Positions 46,495 through 55,995 of a stretch of 64,000 bases of DNA are shown in pieces. The notes under the pieces were generated by a model. The model did no database searches. It had not been told where the DNA came from and saw nothing but the letters and a program-made list of their open reading frames with translations. The translations under genes were made by a program, and so were the position numbers. This DNA comes from Limnephilus marmoratus (Eukaryota; Arthropoda; Insecta; Trichoptera; Limnephilidae). The stretch is taken from contig OU862931.1 in assembly GCA_917880885.1 (NCBI GenBank), positions 14,705,337 through 14,769,336 of the forward strand. Reading direction: 5' to 3'. Every line of letters starts with the position of its first letter. The stretch's first letter is position 1.

Positions 46495-46640
46495 GGTTTG
46501 GTTAGAATAGGTTAGGTTAGGTTAGGTTGAGGTAGGTTAGGTTAGGTTTTAGCACATATTTAGTTGGGGATGTTTTGTCCGTGGGATATTTTGTCGGAGG
46601 ATGTTTTGTCCGTAGGATGATTTGTCGGGGATATTTGAAA
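46495..46640. repeat. Foldback arm, right, with TTAGG tract
   Basis: GGTTAGGTTAGGTTAGG-type sequence (46509-46549) is followed by GGGGATGTTTTGTCCGTGGG and two further copies of the motif. It mirrors 43927-44060. Confidence 0.7.
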
Positions 46641-46949
46641 CATAAAACATTATCCAAAAAAAAATCGTACTCAGTTTCGTTACGTTTATTTTTAAGGTTA
46701 GTATCCACCGTATCATCTATGTTTTCCTTCGTTAAATTAATTACCGTTTCAGGCCTAATTTAGCCAGATTAATTTCCCGTGGCAACGGCAATAATTAACC
46801 CTTAACTCGTTTACACTTAATTAATGATCGGGGCCACATATTATGATTCGCTCTAATAATAGTCATTGATTTGCCATATTACCACGAGGCGGCCAATCAA
46901 ACCAGACCTATTAAAGGCTTTAGTAATTCTTGAAATTTACTAGGATAAA

Positions 46950-47119
46950 AGGGTATTGACAGAGAAAACCAGAAATATGTCATTTTTAAATCAGATTTTA
47001 GACGTGTTGACTCTTTTCCACAAAAAAATATAAATGGATTTCGAAAGATTGTTCTTTTATCTAGCATTCACAAGTTTTAAATTTTGAGAAAAAAATCTTT
47101 ATTTTTAGTATAATAAGGT
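46950..47119 (-). repeat. Repeat R700, copy 3, distal piece
   Basis: Reverse complement of about 27515-27680. Together with 50149-50856 it makes one copy interrupted by the LINE at 47120-50136. Confidence 0.75.
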
Positions 47120-47131
47120 TATATTTTAGTA

Positions 47132-50100
47132 TTTTTTTTTTTTTTTTTACATTAACACCACACAGGAGGCCCTGAGGAAAATAATTTCCCTCAGGGCCTA
47201 TGTCATCTTTGTAGATGCTGTGTGGAGGGTCTCTTTGAGGAAAGGAAGGAGTGAACATGGGTCTTGAAGAGACCCATGTTGTAGGAGGGAGGAAACACAG
47301 AGGCCGGCAAATCGTTCCACAGCCGAGCCGTTGAACTCAAGAACGAGTCATAGAAACGACCCGTTCTCATGTGAGTAATGTCAACCGTGTACAAATGTTG
47401 GGCGCGTGTTTGGCGTGTTTCCCGACTATGCACCGGAGCCGAGGGGATCAATGATGCTAGTTCCTCGGAGCATCTTCCATTGTAATACCGGTAGAACAAG
47501 GACAGCATTCCCACCTGACGCCTATGCTCTAAAGATTGCAGTCCGTCTGTTAGGATGGGAGAATCTATCAAACGGACCGCCCGTTTCTGCACAGAGTCAA
47601 GGGTTTTTTTTAGGTATTTTGGAGCTCCAGACCAGAGGTGGCTGCCAAATTCAACCGTGGGGCGCACTTGCGATTTGTACAGGGTTAGCAGTTGGGTACT
47701 ATTAAAGTATCTGCGGGCCCTGTACAGTACGCCCAGTTTCTGAGAGGCTAACTTAACTCTGGTTTCGATGGAGCCCCCGTACCTGAGCTGGTCACTTAGA
47801 GTTACACCAAGCATATCAATGGAGGTCCTGTTCGGAAGGTTGCTTCCGTTGAAGGAGACTAGATTTTCATTTCGATCCCTTTTAGACGTTATCAAACATG
47901 ATTGGGTCTTTGAAACATTAAATTCGACGAGGTTATTCTTACCCCAAGAGAAAATACTCTCGAGGTAACCGTCCATTCTTTGCTTCAAAGCCCTCCGAGC
48001 TATTGGAGTTTGTGTGCCCTTTGGGGGCTTGTCAAACAAAAAGCTATCATGGACTGTACTGTCATCCGCGTAACAATGAATCGGTGCACATGACAAGAGG
48101 TCATTGATGTGCAACAGAAACAAAGTCGGTGACAGAACCGATCCCTGTGGGACGCCAGCATTTATCGAATGCGAAGAAGAGGTGAAACCGTCAGCAACCA
48201 CCTGAATCGACCTCTCCCTCAAAAAGTCGGCAATCCACTTACACAAGGATGCGGGAAGTCCGTAAGAAAGCAGTTTGTTGACAAGCCCTCGGTGCCAAAC
48301 CCGGTCAAAGGCCTTGGAAATATCCAGTGCAACCGTTTGGGTCTCACCAAAACGTTCCAGGCACCGCCCCCAAACATGCGTCACATACGCGAGAAGATCA
48401 CCGCACGAGCGGTTCCGCCGGAATCCGTATTGACGGTCGTTAATAATTTTGTTCTTCTCGAGGTATGTGAGCAGTTTGTCGTTGATCACACGTTCCATTA
48501 CCTTAGACAGAACTGATGTGATCGCTATGGGGCGGTAGTTGGCTGGGTTGGAGCGGTCACCCTTCTTTGGAATAGGGTGAATGATCGCTTTTTTCCAACC
48601 AGAGGGCACAGAACCAGACTTCAGGGACATTTTGAAAAGCTTCGTCAAAATTGGAGCTATTTCTGCAGCGCACCTCTGCAATACCAGGGCAGGTATTCCG
48701 TCAGGCCCACTAGCTTTATTAATATCAAGCCCTCGTAAGACTTGGAGTACATCCCGATGCCGGATCCTCAGCTTTTTCATATGAAAACCGCAGTGAGGAA
48801 CCGACGGCGGGGTAGCACCTTGATCATCGAGGGTCGAGTTTTCCGCGAACATTTTGCCTAATAAGTTAGCCTTTTCGGCGGCGGTATTTGCTAGAGAGCC
48901 GTCAGGTCTGGTAAGAGGTGGCAGACTGGATTTGCAGAAATTGCGACCTATTGAGCCCGCAAGCGACCAGAACGCTCTGCTGCCGTGCGGGCAGGCAGCC
49001 AGCTTTCTACTGATCTGCAGGTCGTGCTCGAATTTAGACCTATTAATGATCCTCTTGCTTTCCTTTGCCATTTTGTTATATTCTGTTCTGTTTTCGGACG
49101 TTCGAGATGTGTTGTAGGCTCGGTAAGCCGCGTTTTTTCGTCGCACTGCTTCAGAGCATTGTCGACTGAACCACGGCTTTGAGCCCACACCAGTTTCTTT
49201 AACAGTGGATTGAATGAAGCCATCCATCGCGGATGTGATGACTTCACCAATTTCCTGGGCACATCTTGAGGGATCCGAGGTCCGAAAACAGACAGCTGAC
49301 CACGGGAAAGCATTAAAATGTGCCCGCAGACCAAACCAATCTGCTGATCTATAGTGCCACACTTTTCTCTTCAGCCGCTCGTTTGGCGGTCTGAAGGTTA
49401 CGGGGATTGACGTCGTCACCAGGCAGTGGTCGGACGATCCTAAAGGCGCTGTGACGTCAATCTTGTAGCCGTGTGGCACAGTGGTTAAAAACAAATCTAA
49501 CAGATTGGAGCGGTGAGTCTGGACATCAGGAACCCTTGTCGGCCCCTGAACCATTTGCTCCAGTCCATGGCAGAGGGCAAAGGATTCCGCCTCTCGTCCA
49601 GCCGAGTCCGTTGGTCCTGAGAACTTTAACCAAGGTTCGTTATGAACATTGAAGTCCCCCAGGACCAGAAACTCTGCCGTAGGGAAGCGGGGCAAGAGGT
49701 CATCAATAGTATTACTTAGATGTTTGAAGAGTTTGGACGTATCTGAAACGCTAAGGTTCGGTGAGCGGTATAGACACGCGTAAAATCTTACCGTACTGGC
49801 AAGATTGACACGCACCCACATTACGTCGAATCTGGAGTTCTCCAGATTCAACAGTCGCACACAGTTGACGTCAGCTCGGCTAAAGAGACAGACACCTCCT
49901 TTGGGTCTGAATTTGCCAACGAGGGTGAAGCCCGGGCAATCCAGATAGGTGGCGTCTGTAGGCTCGGCTATCTGCGTTTCGGAAAGGAAGAGAAGGTTAG
50001 GGCGTTGGGAGAGAAGGTGTTGGTGGACGAAGTTTAAGTTTTTGTGCAGGCCGCGAATGTTGGTGAAATTCACCAACAGCTTTGGCCTGCACCGGGGACT

Positions 50101-50136
50101 CCTGCTTCTCGCCGTTGTGATAGTGATATTACTGTT
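47132..50136 (-). mobile_element. CR1-like LINE copy B, ORF2 intact
   Basis: On the minus strand the element begins near 50136 and ends with the 3' hairpin (about 47172-47202) and a poly-A shown as poly-T at 47132-47148. Flanks GTATAATAAGGT (47108-47119) and GTATTATAAGGT (50137-50148) may be an imperfect 12 bp target duplication, although a shorter TATAA duplication also fits. ORF1 is absent, so the element is 5'-truncated. Confidence 0.88.
47203..50076 (-). CDS. CR1-like LINE ORF2 protein, endonuclease-reverse transcriptase
   Basis: 957 codons without interruption; the frame is in fact open to the element's 5' end near 50136, and the first codon shown is a GTG inside the endonuclease start (NFTNIRGLHKNLNF), so the true start is upstream of the truncation. 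The AP-type endonuclease fills about residues 1-225 with LGDFN at about 139-143 and GSSDHCL near 218. The RT follows, with ALDISKAFD near 583-591, GVPQGSVLSP near 640 and YADD near 669. The C-terminal region ends TARLWNDLPASVFPPSYNMG, as in other CR1/Jockey-type proteins. The enzyme nicks target DNA and copies its own RNA from the nick. With all catalytic residues present it could be active or very recently was. It matches copy A except at one residue. Confidence 0.9.
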   Translation of the reverse strand: MVNFTNIRGLHKNLNFVHQHLLSQRPNLLFLSETQIAEPTDATYLDCPGFTLVGKFRPKGGVCLFSRADVNCVRLLNLENSRFDVMWVRVNLASTVRFYACLYRSPNLSVSDTSKLFKHLSNTIDDLLPRFPTAEFLVLGDFNVHNEPWLKFSGPTDSAGREAESFALCHGLEQMVQGPTRVPDVQTHRSNLLDLFLTTVPHGYKIDVTAPLGSSDHCLVTTSIPVTFRPPNERLKRKVWHYRSADWFGLRAHFNAFPWSAVCFRTSDPSRCAQEIGEVITSAMDGFIQSTVKETGVGSKPWFSRQCSEAVRRKNAAYRAYNTSRTSENRTEYNKMAKESKRIINRSKFEHDLQISRKLAACPHGSRAFWSLAGSIGRNFCKSSLPPLTRPDGSLANTAAEKANLLGKMFAENSTLDDQGATPPSVPHCGFHMKKLRIRHRDVLQVLRGLDINKASGPDGIPALVLQRCAAEIAPILTKLFKMSLKSGSVPSGWKKAIIHPIPKKGDRSNPANYRPIAITSVLSKVMERVINDKLLTYLEKNKIINDRQYGFRRNRSCGDLLAYVTHVWGRCLERFGETQTVALDISKAFDRVWHRGLVNKLLSYGLPASLCKWIADFLRERSIQVVADGFTSSSHSINAGVPQGSVLSPTLFLLHINDLLSCAPIHCYADDSTVHDSFLFDKPPKGTQTPIARRALKQRMDGYLESIFSWGKNNLVEFNVSKTQSCLITSKRDRNENLVSFNGSNLPNRTSIDMLGVTLSDQLRYGGSIETRVKLASQKLGVLYRARRYFNSTQLLTLYKSQVRPTVEFGSHLWSGAPKYLKKTLDSVQKRAVRLIDSPILTDGLQSLEHRRQVGMLSLFYRYYNGRCSEELASLIPSAPVHSRETRQTRAQHLYTVDITHMRTGRFYDSFLSSTARLWNDLPASVFPPSYNMGLFKTHVHSFLSSKRPSTQHLQR

Positions 50137-50148
50137 GTATTATAAGGT

Positions 50149-50856
50149 CGTTGGCAGATTTGTTAAATTTTCAAAAAAAAATTGTATTATACCACATCCA
50201 TTTCAATTCATATAATCGTGCAGAAAAATAAATCAATACATTATCTAGGTATCGCATGTTTTAGAATTTTAATTTTAGTTTAAATAAAATCATAAAAAAA
50301 TATTTATGTACATGTGTTTCTTGACGAAAGGTCCGTTTGTGTATTTATTTGCGCACTTGCAAACTAATATATTTCATTTTATTTTTTATTTTAACTTTAT
50401 GAGTAAAACCTCAAATTGTAATATTTAAATAAATGAAGACAATATAAGTGAAACTCAATCAAAAATCTGGAAACAGAAAAATCAGAAAAACATATTGACA
50501 CCTCTGGGACACGAACCCAGGACCTCTTGCTGTCCCAGAGGTGTCAATAAGTTTTTCTGTTTTTTCTGTTTTCTTCATTTATTTAAATAATATATTTCAG
50601 ATTATTTTCACATTGTTATTTAACTTAGACATTATTAAAAAATGATAAATACTTATAATCAAAAAATAATTACAAAAAAGTACACTATTTGAATAGTTTT
50701 ATCATCACACCTTTCAGCATTTTTGGATGTAGTTATAAATTAAAGCAAATTTGGAATGAAATAAAATCGATATTGAGTTATAATTTTAAAAAGCTGGTAC
50801 GGAGAATAATTAATCTTTCTCATTGTAACCGCCCTGCACGATCGTCAGAATAACAT
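50149..50856 (-). repeat. Repeat R700, copy 3, proximal piece
   Basis: Reverse complement of 26951-27500 with one insertion, the hairpin SINE at 50377-50587. It stops where a Jockey-like fragment begins near 50858. Confidence 0.75.
50377..50587 (-). mobile_element. Hairpin (inverted-duplicated) SINE, family S2
   Basis: Flanked by TAATATATTTCA at 50365-50376 and 50588-50599. The minus strand contains a partial tRNA-like head (GGTTCGTGTCCCAGAGGTGTC) and an S2 body matching 26340-26475. The head centre is a palindrome: 50495-50511 is the exact inverse of 50531-50547, and weaker pairing continues outwards to about 50421 and 50590. The A box is missing. Confidence 0.75.
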
Positions 50857-50857
50857 T

Positions 50858-51105
50858 TCGTTCGTATAGCCCTGGGAGCTCCCAAATGGATGAGGGTTAA
50901 TCAAATTCACCGTGACTCTGAAGTTCCCCTCCTTAAAGACCATATCTTAAGTCTCGCGGAAAAATTCTATGCGGGCATTCCCACCCACGAAAACGCGTCA
51001 ATCAACTGCCTCACCCAGTATGATGAAAATATTAAAACACTTCATAAAAAACCTAAACAAATCCTTTGTAAGTCATAAACCTCCCCATATTGCAGCCATG
51101 TTCCC
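50858..51105 (+). pseudogene. Jockey-clade LINE C-terminal fragment
   Basis: Encodes APKWMRVNQIHRDSEVPLLK and LSLAEKFYAGIPTHENASIN, a block typical of the C-terminus of Jockey-like reverse transcriptases. The frame ends at 51078. The RT proper is missing. Confidence 0.7.
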
Positions 51106-51784
51106 TTGCAAAAATTTTTTCACAAAAAACTAATTAATCTAACTTTCAACAACCATTATAAAATCATGATGAAAGAGAAAGGGGCCTTATTGGCCCGGAG
51201 CTCTGTATGCCATAAATTCAAAAAGTCAAAAGGACCCGTAAGCTCTTTGAGCGCGGATGCGGCGCCTTAATGACTTTTCAAAGAGGTGTTGAGTTGAGCT
51301 GATTCTGAGTTGGCGTGGAACCTAGACTTTGGCATTCTAACGGGGTTGAACTCAGTCCCGAAGGGAAGTCACTATTTGTTTCTTCAGATCTGGTAAATAA
51401 ACGTTGCTAAATATGTTGAGTATGTTTTTTAGATGCAAAAATGATCATTTTTATTATATTTTAGCTGCTCAAGTAAGAGTAATTATGAAGTAAGAGAGCA
51501 TATCATGTGGAATGAACACTTGGGTTTCTTCTTCCTTCCCATATTTAATTGAGACCTCTTCAAAGCTTTTACCAGCAAATCTTTTCTGACAGACTTTCCT
51601 CAAGCCTCCTCAAAACGAGGCCCAACTAGATTGTAAAATAGTTCCCCTGTCTACTGACTACGCACAGAAGAGAGCATTTCCTTCTGAGGTGTCACACAAA
51701 AAATACTATCGTAATTATTATTAAGTTATTATGCCTTGTTGCTCTTCCTCTTTCTTGTCAAAGTTTCGAACAGTCTTACAGTCA
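51106..51784. other. Interval without recognised features
   Basis: A short GC-rich hairpin at 51181-51199 (GGGGCC/GGCCC) may belong to the Jockey 3' UTR. The rest shows nothing supportable. Confidence 0.4.
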
Positions 51785-51880
51785 TCGTTAGGGCAGATGA
51801 TGTTTGAAACGTGGGTAAAAAGGTAGGAAGCCACAAAAATCACGATAATACTTTAGGCCGTGAAAATCTTAAAAGTTACC
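51785..51880 (+). mobile_element. Penelope-like terminal scrap
   Basis: CTTTAGGCCGTGAAAATCT near 51852-51870 matches the fragment at 11525-11545. Too short for more. Confidence 0.35.
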
Positions 51881-52421
51881 AATGTTTTTAATAAATTACG
51901 GTTATTTCCATATCGACACACCCTCTAAAATATTTCCTCATCCACCGAAGGTAATTCAACGTAAAAGCCTTTTTGGGATACGATATTATCGTGTTCAAAT
52001 TCCGGGAAAAGGCATTGATATATTCATATTATAAGCTGGGTATATAGAATACGCAAGAATGGATTTGTAGGCGTTAAATCCGAAGCCTTATCTGTCCACT
52101 GTGTAGGTATTTTGAACATAACGTCGCATAGGTGGATGTTTAGTTCAATGACCTTTTAAAAAATCAATACTTTACTCTTAAGACTATTTTCTGCAGAAAT
52201 AACTAGCTCTTGGCTCTGAAATAATTGGTTCTGTGTTACTCTCTGACAGTTTATTAACAGCGGATAAATTTAAATATATGTTTATTTTTTTTAAATAGTC
52301 AATTCACTCTAAAATGTTGTTTATTTTTAATAATTGTGATATCCTAGATAGTTGTTTAGAGGATACTCTTAAACAACTGGTAGTTGAACAAGTTATCCAA
52401 AGATTGAGACTATTGTAAATA
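51881..52421. other. AT-rich interval, nothing recognised
   Basis: No supportable feature. Confidence 0.5.
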
Positions 52422-53762
52422 CAGCGTGGCACTTAACTGTATACCTAGTTTCAATTAACAATAAATAAATAATGGTGGAACTTAGACACGTTTTATTAAT
52501 ATTTTCAAAAACTGCAATAAATGGAAATTTTAATGACATTAAGTTTAAAAAATTATATTGCCCAAGTGAGCTCCATCAGCCTGTTGACATTGTCTAAGGA
52601 GGATTCGAAAATTCTCAAAAAACACGTTGACAAGTTGCCTGTGGGATGACTTTGATTTCCAGTACAATGTTTTGTTTTAACTGATTTATTGTTGTCGGAT
52701 TGTCTTCATAGACTCTTGATATTAAGTATCCCCATAAAAAATAATCACACGGGCTGAGATTTGGGCTCCGTGGGGGCCACTCAATGTCACCTCCTCGTGA
52801 AATGAATTTTCCGGGGAACATCTCCTTCAAACGGTCCATGGACAGTTTATCAGTGTGTCAGGAGGCGCCGTCCTGCTGAAACCAGCTCCTGGAATTGTGG
52901 CCTTGAAAATCTTGAAGAGCTGGGACCAAGAACTCCTGAAGCATCTGACAGTAATTCTTAGATTTCACTGTAATAGCAACTCTCCTTTCGTTTTCAAAGA
53001 TATATTGGCCAATGATACCCCTCTGATATTGCAGCCCACACAACGACCTTCGGGCTATGCAAGGGACGTTGATGCTTCTGTCGGGGGGTCTTCTTCTTCT
53101 TCTTCTTCTATTCTCAGACCAAAACCGGCAATTTTGTTTATTAACATGGCCATTGATGTGAAAATTGGGCCTCATCGCTGAACATTTTTTGTAAAAATTG
53201 TCAAAACGTTCCAGCATCACATTGGCAAAATTAAGTCGAAGATCGGTATCATTCAGCTTCAACTCTTGCGTCAGCTAAATTTTATAAGCTTTTAGATGTA
53301 AATCGTGGCGTAAAATTCTTTGTAAAGTGGTCCTCTTGATGGATAAGGCTTGGCTTCTCTTGCGAGTAGTTTGTTGTGGATTTTCCCTCACTGATTCACT
53401 ACCACGCTGAATAACTTCTGGTATCCTCGCTGACTTCGGGCGGTCTTCATTAATTGTTTTTACTGTTGAGCCGGTTGTCCAAACATTTTGACCCATTTCC
53501 GAAGAGATTTTGCTCTTGGTGCTTGATTAATGTCTCGTAAACCGAAATCAGCACGGTACATTCGTCTCGAAATCGTCACGGAATAATTGTTTATGTAATA
53601 TGCACGAACACAAAATGCGCGCTGCTCTCCCGTGAACGGCTCCAAGGCGACTAAAATTTCCACGAAATAACGCGTCTAACGATACCCCCCGAACCGCGCT
53701 CGCCCCACTCATTGTTAAAAAAATAACGAAACAAACCGCGAACACAGTTAAGGTCCACCCTG
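52422..53762 (-). mobile_element. Mariner-type DNA transposon, full length, dead
   Basis: 1341 bp, flanked by TA at 52420-52421 and 53763-53764. The ends CAGCGTGGCACTTAACTGT and, inverted, CAGGGTGGACCTTAACTGT are imperfect terminal inverted repeats of about 19 bp. One transposase gene on the minus strand fills it. Confidence 0.88.
52560..53663 (-). pseudogene. Mariner-like transposase pseudogene
   Basis: N-terminal helix-turn-helix region FTGEQRAFCVRAYYINNYSV (from 53663) and a second DNA-binding part with IKRTTLQRILRHDLHLK are followed by catalytic blocks with HFHINGHVNKQNCRFWS-like content, SWFQQDGA and WPPRSPNLSPCDYFLWG. Breaks: a frameshift near 53470, TAG at about 53275, a TCT microsatellite expansion at about 53091-53108 that gives seven Arg in a row and shifts the frame, and TGA at about 52858. 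The first two blocks normally bind the inverted repeats and the others form the DD(34)D/E site; here the gene cannot give a functional protein. Confidence 0.85.
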
Positions 53763-53846
53763 TACTATTGCAACCTCAAGGTCAGGGCCCAGAATAATTA
53801 CTACCACCTTCTAAATAAGCTCATCAGAGCTCATTGTTACCTAACT

Positions 53847-54022
53847 AGATAGGTCATTAAGAATGAAGATAAAAAATAAAATAAAAATTGGTTGAATAGG
53901 TTAAGTTAGGTTAGGGTTACCGGGGGTATTCTTAGTCAAAGGTTACCGGCTATTTTAAAATTATTTTTTCATAGCTTTTGATGACCTTTCTGAGGTGGTT
54001 GTGAGTTGGTTTCATTCTGAGT
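53847..54022. mobile_element. MITE with TTAGG tract, second copy
   Basis: Reverse-orientation copy of 17627-17816, with AATAGGTTAAGTTAGGTTAGGG in the loop and TGACCTTTCTGAGGTGGTTG in the right arm. The left arm is decayed. Confidence 0.7.
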
Positions 54023-54419
54023 TCCCACTCCGCCTCCTCCACCTTCCCTATCCCCTCTTCCCATTCTCCACTCCCCCCTCTCCCCCAACCTCCGCCCCCC
54101 TCCCCCTGCATTCCTGTTACATTCATTTTTCAAACAGCTCGCGTACCACCTATTAAAATTCAAAAATCAAAAACGCGCGGCTTCGCATTTAAAACATAAG
54201 TATAGATTAATATGCCTGTCTCAACACATGTATACCCTAGTGAGACAGGCATCGAATAATGTAATACAAACATACCTTTTATAGATAAATAAATAAATAA
54301 ATATGATATTAAAGGGATCTTCATAGTAACCTAATCAAATAACAAAATGACAGCGCAAGTCAAACAATTACTTAATTTCGTCTGGACAATAAACGTATAA
54401 TAAATAATTAATTTCATAA
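54023..54419. other. Interval with a C-rich strip
   Basis: A pyrimidine-rich GC-rich strip at 54027-54115 and otherwise AT-rich sequence. No gene recognised. Confidence 0.4.
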
Positions 54420-54548
54420 CAATAAATAATTTCATAACGCCAGAGCTTATTCTGCAATCACCCAATCTATCATTGAGTATGGTATCATTGCATGGTGAGG
54501 GGAAACTTCATCAGCTCTAGATCCTGTCGAAAAGGCGCAGAAAACAAT

Positions 54549-55552
54549 TGAGGGAGCGGGCCAGATCGGTAGAGACGGGGCGAGAGAAATGAAAGGCGTG
54601 CAGTCGGTGTATGAGTCAGTCTTTATTGTTGCGCTACGTAGCGGAGGTCGATGCGGAGCGGAGTGACAGTGGATGATGCTGCGTGATGATGTGAAGATGA
54701 AGGTCAGGACACTACGGCGGTGAAGATCACAGGTCTTCAGGAAGCCGGCGTGTTGCGCTACGCCGAGGCGGTGTAGAAGTGACCTTGGTCCAGGCGGTTG
54801 ACCGTCGTCGCATTGACGAGGTATGGCGGCTGTGTGTCCAGTGGGTCGGAGCACACGCGTGACACAGGAAGAAACCTTGAGAGGCGGTGAGGATGCTGAT
54901 TGCTGCTCGTTGCAGGATGCTTGTTGCTGCTAGTTGCAGGATTGCTGGCGCATTGCCTGTTGTTGTTGCTGCTCGTTGCAGGATGCTTGTTGCTGCTCGT
55001 TGCAGGATTGCTTGTTGCTGCTCGTTGCAGGATTGCTGGCGCGTTGCCTGTTGTTGTTGCTGCTCGTTGCAGGATTGCTGGCGCGTTGCCTGACATCTCA
55101 TGTCGAGATGGTAGTTGGAGATGGAGCCCTCGAAGGTGTTATGAAGATGTTCCTGGGTCACACTGGATATGTGTTGTTCACTACTATCTGCGCGGGCCGG
55201 TGCCCGACGCAGGAACGTAAAGAGTTACTGCACTGCTCGAACTGTGTTGTTCAGCCGATGAATGGAAAGTACTGACTGACTGAAGCGAGCGCCGATTTTA
55301 GTCACTTATATACTCGTGGCGAGTAATTAGTCTCCCGGTAGGTAATGCGTGAACTCACACAGAGGCGAGATATCACTCGAACTTTCTGCGGGCACTTGTT
55401 TGGTACAGCCAGACGTTCTAGCTCTTTCGCGTAGGTGGCGGATTATTCCTAGGCGGCCTTGCAGCGGTAGGTAGTTCGTAGTTTCCATCGTATTCCGTGG
55501 AGGTCTTTGGCGCAGCGGTAAATTTCGCAGAGCGGGTTAAGTGGCCGCCACA
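54549..55552 (-). mobile_element. Solo LTR, 1004 bp, with internal short tandem repeats
   Basis: Begins TGAGGGAGCGG and ends GGCCGCCACA, flanked by CAAT (or CAATT) at 54545 and 55553. On the minus strand a TATATAA (55313-55307) is followed some 30 bp later by a GTCAGTCAGT initiator-like stretch and, 680 bp on, by CAATAAAG (54629-54622), so U3 is on the right. It is GC-rich compared with the surroundings. The region 54897-55095 is made of TTGCTGCTCGTTGCAGGAT-like repeats. Confidence 0.75.
54897..55095 (+). repeat. Short tandem repeat array within the solo LTR
   Basis: About eight units based on TTGCTGCTCGTTGCAGGAT, some followed by TGCTGGCGCGTTGCCTG. The ORFs across it are low-complexity artefacts (Cys-, Leu- or Ala-rich in each frame) and not genes. 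Confidence 0.8.
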
Positions 55553-55995
55553 CAATTATGAAAATTATTCTCAAACTTCCTAATGATCGAGCCTACATAT
55601 ACTGGTGCCCTCACCCAAACGCCCAGTCATTGACTGTTGTTATTGTAGTAATAACCTTGCAGTTTTTGTATTGTGTATATGCAAACAATAATGTAAGCTA
55701 ACATAAAGTTTTGCTGTATAGAAACCTACATTATACATTTATAAAAAACTATATAAAATTGCGAGAAACAATTTACAAAAAATTCAGCCACAATACAGGT
55801 TCACCTAGTGAGGCAGGCTAAGCACAACTAAAAATATTGTATAATTATGTTACTTCTGTGTAACTGTTCTTACATTACTTTCTATTTCTTATTTTTTTGT
55901 ACTGATTGATGTAATCTATTTGTGAACTACATTGAACATGTATTTTTTTTTGTTATAATATTGCCAATTTCATCGAATAAAGATATTATTATAAT

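Larger units (their letters stand above)
54420..55995 (+). pseudogene. LINE C-terminal fragment split by a solo LTR
   Basis: The left part (54420-54548) encodes ITQSIIEYGIIAW and ALDPVEKAQKTI; the right part (55553-55660) continues MKIILKLPNDRAYIYW. The two are contiguous in frame once the LTR is set aside, apart from a stop/frameshift near 54495. The 3' end near 55976-55998 reads GAATAAAGATATTATTATAA, as in the LINE at 3205-6831. The family is similar to the LINE at the left edge. Confidence 0.7.

Noticed and set aside
48169..48516. Plus-strand ORFs across 47406-49182
   Set aside because: They are shadows of the LINE ORF2 on the minus strand, and the same shadows appear opposite copy A.
54887..55275. 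Cys- or Leu-rich proteins on both strands
   Set aside because: They are low-complexity translations of the short tandem repeats inside the solo LTR, present in several frames at once.
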